From: Flavobacterium stagni
GTDB lineage: Bacteria; Bacteroidota; Bacteroidia; Flavobacteriales; Flavobacteriaceae
Assembly (NCBI RefSeq): GCF_004122105.1
Contig: NZ_SBKN01000004.1
Span: 238,579-302,578, forward strand
DNA length: 64,000 bases
Direction of reading: 5' to 3'
The notes under the pieces were generated by a model. The model ran no database searches. It worked only from the letters and a program-made list of their open reading frames with translations, and had not been told where the DNA came from. Shown piece by piece: positions 60,155 to 64,000 of the stretch (position 1 is its first letter; every line of letters begins with the position of its first letter). A program made the position numbers and the translations under genes.

Positions 60155-60311
60155 ATAGATACACGAAGCGGCCCTGATGGCAGTGGAAAGCCCGGAGGGG
60201 AAGGGCCGTTGTTTTTTTGAGGTGCGGTAGGGCGACCTTGGGAGCCTGTGCCGTGCCCAAAAAACAGGGCCTATCCCGAGGACTTGCAACGGACAGCAGG
60301 AATAGCCGCAT
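60155..60311. repeat. Dispersed GC-rich repeat, copy 5
   Basis: Pieces GAAGCGGCCCTGATGGCAG, GAAAGCCCGGAGGGGAAGGG, CCTATCCCGAGGACTTGC and GGACAGCAGGAATAGCCGC. It is the longest copy and gives the clearest form of the shared ending GGACAGCAGGAATAGC. Confidence 0.6.
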
Positions 60312-60345
60312 AAAAAAAACCGTTCGGGTGAACGGTTTTCTTTAA
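60312..60345. terminator. Hairpin terminator downstream of lpdA
   Basis: AAAACCGTTC (60316-60325) / GAACGGTTTT (60330-60339) with A-run and T-rich flank. It lies about 95 bp after the lpdA stop. Confidence 0.7.
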
Positions 60346-60437
60346 GACATTAGTCTTTAGACATTAGACATTAGTCTTTAGACTTTTATGATTGGGTAAG
60401 ACTCAGGAGCTCAGGGGCTCAGTGTCTTAGCCGCTTT

Positions 60438-61826
60438 TTACATATGAATCACTTCGCCATAGGCATCGGCAACGGCTTCCATTACTGCTTCACTCATCGT
60501 TGGGTGTGGGTGAACGGCTTTTAGGATTTCGTGTCCGGTGGTTTCTAATTTGCGCGCTACAACGGCCTCAGCAATCATATCGGTTACGCCAGCACCAATC
60601 ATGTGGCATCCTAACCATTCGCCGTATTTGGCATCGAAGATTACTTTTACGAATCCGTCGGGTGTTCCAGCCGCTTTGGCTTTACCAGAAGCGGTGAACG
60701 GGAATTTCCCTACTTTGATTTCGTAGCCTTTTTCTTTGGCTGCTTTTTCGGTAAGTCCCACAGATGCGATCTCTGGCGTAGCATAGGTACAACCGGGGAT
60801 ATTTCCATAATCCAACGGTTCTACGTGCATACCTGCGATTTTCTCCACACACAAGATACCTTCTGCAGATGCTACGTGAGCAAGGGCTTGACCAGGTGTT
60901 ACGTCACCGATAGCATAGTAGCCGGGTACGTTGGTTTGGTAGTAGCTGTTCACTAAGATTTTATCACGATCGGTAGCGATACCGGTTTCTTCTAATCCGA
61001 TGTTTTCGATATTGGTTTTGATTCCGACTGCTGACAATACGATATCGGCTTCCAACACTTCTTCGCCTTTAGCGGTTTTTACGAAGGCTTTTACGCCATT
61101 TCCTGTAGTATCAACACGCTCAACCGACGCATTGGTCATGATGTTGATGCCTGATTTTTTCAAGGAACGCTCGAATTGTTTGGAGATATCCTCGTCTTCC
61201 ACAGGAACGATATTGGGCATGAACTCCACGATGGTTACATCTGTTCCCATGGCGTTGTAGAAATGCGCAAATTCTACTCCGATAGCTCCCGAACCTACAA
61301 CGATCATTTTCTTGGGTTGTTCTGGAAGCGTCATCGCTTGACGGTACCCGATGATTTTTTTACCGTCTTGTGGCAAATTGGGTAACTCACGGGAGCGTGC
61401 TCCAGTAGCGATGATGATGTGATCTGCGCTGTATTCGGTTACTTTACCGTCGGCTGCGGTTACGTCTACCTTTTTACCGGGTTTGATTTTTCCAAATCCG
61501 TCGATGATATCGATTTTATTTTTCTTCATCAGGAATTGTACCCCTTTGCTCATGCCTTCGGCTACGGAGCGCGAGCGGGCGATTACAGCATTGAAGTCTT
61601 TATCAAATTCCTTTACGGTGAGACCGTAATCTGAAGCATGTTTTAAATAGTCGAATACTTGGGCTGATTTCAATAAGGCTTTGGTTGGGATACATCCCCA
61701 GTTTAAGCAGATTCCGCCTAAGTTTTCTTTTTCTACTACGGCCACTTTGAAGCCTAATTGTGAAGCACGAATGGCTGTTACATAACCGCCGGGTCCACTT
61801 CCTAAAACAATAATATCGTATTTCAT
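60438..61826 (-). CDS. lpdA: Dihydrolipoyl dehydrogenase
   Basis: This is the E3 flavoprotein of 2-oxoacid dehydrogenase complexes and the glycine cleavage system; it reoxidises dihydrolipoamide with NAD. The 462-residue protein has FAD motif VLGSGPGGYVTAIRA at the start, the redox disulfide in GGICLNWGCIPTKAL (Cys about 41 and 46), the second dinucleotide site VVGSGAIGVEFAHFYNAMG (in part), FAD-binding YAIGDVTPG, and the dimer-interface catalytic His-Glu in AVHPHPTMSEAVMEA (about 440). E1/E2 genes are not nearby. It is a single gene. Confidence 0.97.
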   Translation of the reverse strand: MKYDIIVLGSGPGGYVTAIRASQLGFKVAVVEKENLGGICLNWGCIPTKALLKSAQVFDYLKHASDYGLTVKEFDKDFNAVIARSRSVAEGMSKGVQFLMKKNKIDIIDGFGKIKPGKKVDVTAADGKVTEYSADHIIIATGARSRELPNLPQDGKKIIGYRQAMTLPEQPKKMIVVGSGAIGVEFAHFYNAMGTDVTIVEFMPNIVPVEDEDISKQFERSLKKSGINIMTNASVERVDTTGNGVKAFVKTAKGEEVLEADIVLSAVGIKTNIENIGLEETGIATDRDKILVNSYYQTNVPGYYAIGDVTPGQALAHVASAEGILCVEKIAGMHVEPLDYGNIPGCTYATPEIASVGLTEKAAKEKGYEIKVGKFPFTASGKAKAAGTPDGFVKVIFDAKYGEWLGCHMIGAGVTDMIAEAVVARKLETTGHEILKAVHPHPTMSEAVMEAVADAYGEVIHM

Positions 61827-62008
61827 TGTAAAAAAGGTATTTCTATTTGTGTGGGACGTTTTATTATCCGGATGCGAATTTACGGAATTTTTTTAATGTT
61901 AGACTTTAGACTTTGGACTTTAGACGTTAGACATTTTTAGATTGATAGGAGTGGGGAGTTTAGTTGGGTGTAAAAGTGTAGTTGGGGATGGTGGACTGAA
62001 AAATTGGG

Positions 62009-62478
62009 GCACAAGGTTTCACAAGGTTAGGCACGAAGTTTCACAAGGTTGTGTATTTAACCGCAAAGGAGCAAAGTGAGCGCGAAGTTCGCGAAGTATT
62101 AAGTGTATAAAGGTGCTGCGTTATTGACTCATTGGCTTATTGCCACATTGACTTATTGGAGCACAAGGTTTCACAAGGTTAGGCACGAAGTTTCACAAGG
62201 TTGTGAATTTAACCGCAAAGGAGCAAAGTGAGCGCGAAGTTCGCGAAGTATTAAGTGTATAAAGGTGCTGCGTTATTGACTCATTGGCACATTGCCACAT
62301 TGACTTATTGGAGCACAAGGTTTCACAAGGTTAGGCACGATGTTTCACAAGGTTGTGAATTTAACCGCAAAGGAGCAAAGTGAGCGCGAAGTTCGCGAAG
62401 TATTAAGAGTATAAAGGCGCAGCGTTATTGACTCATTGGCTTATTGCCTCATTGCCACATTGGCTCATTGTCTCATTT
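62009..62478. repeat. Three tandem copies of a 152-bp repeat
   Basis: Copies begin at 62009, 62161 and 62313, each opening GCACAAGGTTTCACAAGGTT. Copies 1 and 2 are 152 bp and nearly identical. Copy 3 diverges near its end (ATTGCCTCATTGCCACATTG). The unit itself contains TTCACAAGGTT twice, the near-palindromic GCGCGAAGTTCGCGAAG and TTATTGACTCATTGGC words. Confidence 0.9.
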
Positions 62479-62491
62479 TCCAAAAAGTAAC

Positions 62492-62585
62492 TGTTTTGTT
62501 CGTGTTTTGTTCGTGTTTTGTTCGGAAGTTGTTGCGTAATTGCCCCAGTTTACCGAAGCGCTATCGAAGAAAGTCCGAACAAAAC
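62492..62585. repeat. Triple 11-bp repeat with 12-bp inverted partner
   Basis: TGTTTTGTTCG occurs three times head to tail (62492, 62503, 62514). GTTTTGTTCGGA (62515-62526) is the exact complement of TCCGAACAAAAC (62574-62585), forming a 12-bp stem around 47 bases. Confidence 0.85.
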
Positions 62586-62617
62586 CAAAGCAAAACCCCT
62601 ACTTCTTCGGGAAAATT

Positions 62618-62673
62618 ACGTCAGGAGACGTCAATTTACGTCAAATCCGGTCAATAGACGTCAAAAGCCGTCA
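62618..62673. repeat. Six NCGTCA-like hexamers at exact 10-bp period
   Basis: ACGTCA at 62618, 62628, 62638 and 62658, CGGTCA at 62648 and CCGTCA at 62668; the four-base spacers all differ. One helical turn apart, they would lie on one face of the DNA. The array ends 16 bp before the recombinase -33 box. Confidence 0.9.
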
Positions 62674-62688
62674 TAATCCCATGATTGC

Positions 62689-62719
62689 TTGCGGGTTAGC
62701 GCTACATTTTGTAGTTTTG
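62689..62719 (+). promoter_or_regulatory. Recombinase promoter (TTG-N20-TAGTTTTG) with palindrome
   Basis: TTG (62689-62691) and TAGTTTTG (62712-62719), spacing 20. The palindrome CTACA-ttt-TGTAG (62702-62714) overlaps the -7 box and may be an operator. Confidence 0.65.
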
Positions 62720-62739
62720 GGTTTTTATACGCCAAGTTT

Positions 62740-63783
62740 ATGAAATGGAACGCCAAGAAAATTGTCCACAAGGGGACAGCCCGTTTGGGTATATATTTTG
62801 AGAAAAATCCTGAATTGATTGCGGAAATGAAGTCGATCCCTGACGCACGTTGGAGTGCGGGTTTTGGGTGTTGGCATGTGCCGGATACTTTTGAGAATCG
62901 GATGTATTTTAATGTGGCTCCGGATCCTGTTCGCCTTCCGAATGTGGAGGCGCAGCATTATTTGGAGCGGTACAAGCGGTATTTGCAATCGAAGCGGTAC
63001 AGTGCGAGTACGGTCTCGACTTATTTTGATGCCATGCGGGTTTTCTTTGTGTTTTTTCGGGAGAAGTCGGTTCTCGCGATCTCCAATGACGATGTGATTC
63101 AGTTCAACAACGATTATATTTTGGCGCAAAAATTATCGGCGTCGTACCAGAATCAGATGGTGAATGCGATCAAGTTGTTTTATGAGATTGAGCGGGGGAT
63201 GGCGTTGGATATTGAGAAGATCCATCGGCCGAAGCGGGAGAAGAAATTGCCGAATGTGTTGAGTAAGGAGGAGGTAAAGCAGTTGTTGGAGGCTTCGACG
63301 AACATGAAGCATCGGGTGATTTTGAGTTTGATTTATTCCTGCGGGTTGCGGTGTGGGGAAGTGTTGAAGTTGCAACCGGTGCATATTGATTCGCAGCGGA
63401 ATGTAATTTTTATTCAGCAAGCGAAGGGGAAAAAGGACCGGATTGTGCCGTTGAGTCCGCGAATATTAGAATTGTTGCGCGAGTACTACCGGTATTACAA
63501 GCCGAAGGTCTATTTGTTTGAGGGTCAGAAGCCTGGTGAGCCGTATTCTGAAAAGAGTTTACAGAGTGTTTTGAAGCAATCGTTGGCGAAGACAAACATT
63601 CAGAAACCGGTGACGTTGCATTGGTTGCGGCACAGTTATGCGACGCATTTGTTGGAGAACGGCACGGATTTACGATACATACAAGAGTTGTTGGGGCACA
63701 ATAGTAGTAAGACGACAGAGATTTACACGCATGTGAGTACGAAAAGTATCCAAAATATCAAGAGTCCGTTTGATGATTTATAA
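62740..63783 (+). CDS. Tyrosine recombinase / integrase
   Basis: The start at 62740 (MKWNAKKIVHKGTARLGIYF) is preferred because the promoter lies just before it. The 347-residue enzyme has an unusual N-terminal domain of about 65 residues with MKSIPDARWSAGFGCWHVP, a SAM-like core-binding domain (about 75-165), and the catalytic domain with Arg in SCGLRCGEVL (about 203), Lys in AKGKKDRIVPL, HWLRHSYATHLL (His/Arg about 293-296), LGHNSSKTTEIYTHV (His 319, Tyr about 328). It is complete. It lacks the extra domain of classical IntI integrases. Codons favour CGG, AAG and GAG, unlike its neighbours. It probably catalyses site-specific recombination at sites near 63874. Confidence 0.93.
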   Translation: MKWNAKKIVHKGTARLGIYFEKNPELIAEMKSIPDARWSAGFGCWHVPDTFENRMYFNVAPDPVRLPNVEAQHYLERYKRYLQSKRYSASTVSTYFDAMRVFFVFFREKSVLAISNDDVIQFNNDYILAQKLSASYQNQMVNAIKLFYEIERGMALDIEKIHRPKREKKLPNVLSKEEVKQLLEASTNMKHRVILSLIYSCGLRCGEVLKLQPVHIDSQRNVIFIQQAKGKKDRIVPLSPRILELLREYYRYYKPKVYLFEGQKPGEPYSEKSLQSVLKQSLAKTNIQKPVTLHWLRHSYATHLLENGTDLRYIQELLGHNSSKTTEIYTHVSTKSIQNIKSPFDDL

Positions 63784-63911
63784 AAAAGTACTACCTTTAA
63801 ATTTTCTGATTGATTTGTACCTATCCGCCGCAATTTTGGAGTCATAGCAACATTTCCTCAGAGGTATAAACGAGTTATGCGTCAGGCTAAAAAATCTGCT
63901 AAAAAAGACAT
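63784..63911 (+). other. Possible primary attachment (attI-like) region after the recombinase
   Basis: This 128-bp gap contains GAGTTATGCGTCAGGC (GTTATGC at 63874-63880), 31 bp before the next ORF. The position mimics GTTATARGC half-sites before the cassette-type genes at 6.0-8.4 kb. It also holds one more GCGTCA, the hexamer of the upstream array. Recombination here is inference. Confidence 0.35.
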
Positions 63912-64000
63912 ATGAAGTTATTTACAAAATTATTTCTCCTTACAATAATTGACTTTATCATTATTTGGTTTTGGGTGAAAGAAATTGACCCTGAACCAAG
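63912..64000 (+). CDS. Hypothetical membrane protein, N-terminus only (partial)
   Basis: An open frame from ATG at 63912 runs off the window. The 29 visible residues (MKLFTKLFLLTIIDFIIIWF, then WVKEIDPEP) are one membrane helix or signal anchor followed by an acidic turn. No family can be assigned. It is the first gene after the recombinase, on the same strand, and would be the first cassette if the integron-like reading is right. Confidence 0.5.
   Translation, partial: MKLFTKLFLLTIIDFIIIWFWVKEIDPEP

Larger units (their letters stand above)
60085..60437 (+). other. Intergenic region, 353 bp, repeats only
   Basis: No gene seen. It holds dispersed repeat copy 5 (60155-60311), a hairpin terminator (60312-60345), and word-like TTAGTCTTTAGACATTAG and CTCAGGAGCTCAGGGGCTCAG (in part) repeats up to the lpdA stop. 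Confidence 0.65.
61827..62739 (+). other. Gene-free region, 913 bp, upstream of the recombinase
   Basis: No credible ORF. It holds TTAGAC-type words (61897-61935), three tandem 152-bp repeats (62009-62478), three TGTTTTGTTCG repeats with an inverted partner (62492-62585), the 10-bp phased NCGTCA-like array (62618-62673) and the recombinase promoter (62689-62719). Confidence 0.75.

Noticed and set aside
62009..62478. CRISPR array
   Set aside because: Repeat unit is 152 bp and directly tandem with no unique spacers; no cas genes in the window.
62618..62673. CRISPR-like or coding explanation for the periodic hexamers
   Set aside because: A 10-bp period with 4-bp spacers is far too short for CRISPR, and a 10-bp period is not a multiple of three, so it does not reflect a coding repeat.
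62740..63783. Classical integron integrase IntI
   Set aside because: The extra IntI-specific segment between the KGKKDR strand region and the H-x-x-R motif is absent; the enzyme is Xer-like in its core, so only an integron-like role is proposed.

Overview
The window is a chromosomal stretch of a Bacteroidota bacterium, most likely a Flavobacterium-like member of the Flavobacteriaceae. The signs are promoters of the TTG-N17-23-TAnnTTTG type, two exported proteins with type IX secretion (T9SS) C-terminal sorting domains, lipoproteins with a bare Cys lipobox, a methylmalonyl-CoA mutase split into two subunits, and many small membrane proteins and lipoproteins of types seen mainly in this family. 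No database search was run. Family names come from recognising motifs and overall sequence.

Layout. 0-5.2 kb: the end of an RND efflux pump with its outer-membrane partner, a small membrane gene, a candidate structured RNA with a terminator, then five small envelope genes on the minus strand. 5.5-5.8 kb: a cold shock protein with a textbook flavobacterial promoter. 6.0-8.45 kb: four small AT-rich genes of unknown function, all on the minus strand, separated by related spacers with GTTATARGC / GCYTATAAC half-sites and inverted repeats. This looks like an integron-type cassette array without an integrase. 8.4-9.45 kb: low-complexity repeats, nested hairpins and tRNA-Pro(GGG). 9.5-31 kb (minus strand): an aminotransferase, a 2300-residue modular T9SS cell-surface protein, methylmalonyl-CoA mutase mutA-mutB behind udk and a divIC/ftsB-like gene, a LolD-type ATPase operon, serC-serA with two small genes, a second T9SS protein and a LuxC-type acyl-CoA reductase. 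folE (plus strand) lies among them. 32-44.3 kb (plus strand): a ferredoxin, a carboxypeptidase-regulatory-like protein, ychF, a FIST sensor next to a hybrid histidine kinase that lacks its own sensor, a transglutaminase-like protein, topoisomerase IV parE and parC, and a ParDE toxin-antitoxin pair. 44.4-62 kb: TerC, murQ, a ZIP transporter, rRNA methyltransferases including RlmD, ornithine aminotransferase with a cysteine-rich insert, an Smr protein, cysteine desulfurase, dihydrolipoyl dehydrogenase and small membrane proteins. A DUF1572/DinB-like gene here is broken by a one-base frameshift. 62-64 kb: three tandem 152-bp repeats, a dense set of short repeats, a tyrosine recombinase, and the start of a small membrane-protein gene at the window edge.

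How it fits together. Most of the window is housekeeping: serine synthesis, propionate/methylmalonyl metabolism, Fe-S supply, rRNA modification, chromosome decatenation and envelope maintenance. The accessory parts are the cassette-like array at 6-8.45 kb and the recombinase locus at 62-64 kb. In both places short ORFs begin about 25-35 bp after a GTTAT-type half-site. I propose that the recombinase locus is the platform, and the 6-8.45 kb array a detached cluster, of an integron-like cassette system. The recombinase lacks the extra domain of classical IntI. Just upstream of its promoter are six NCGTCA-like hexamers at an exact 10-bp period, the most striking unexplained DNA pattern in the window.
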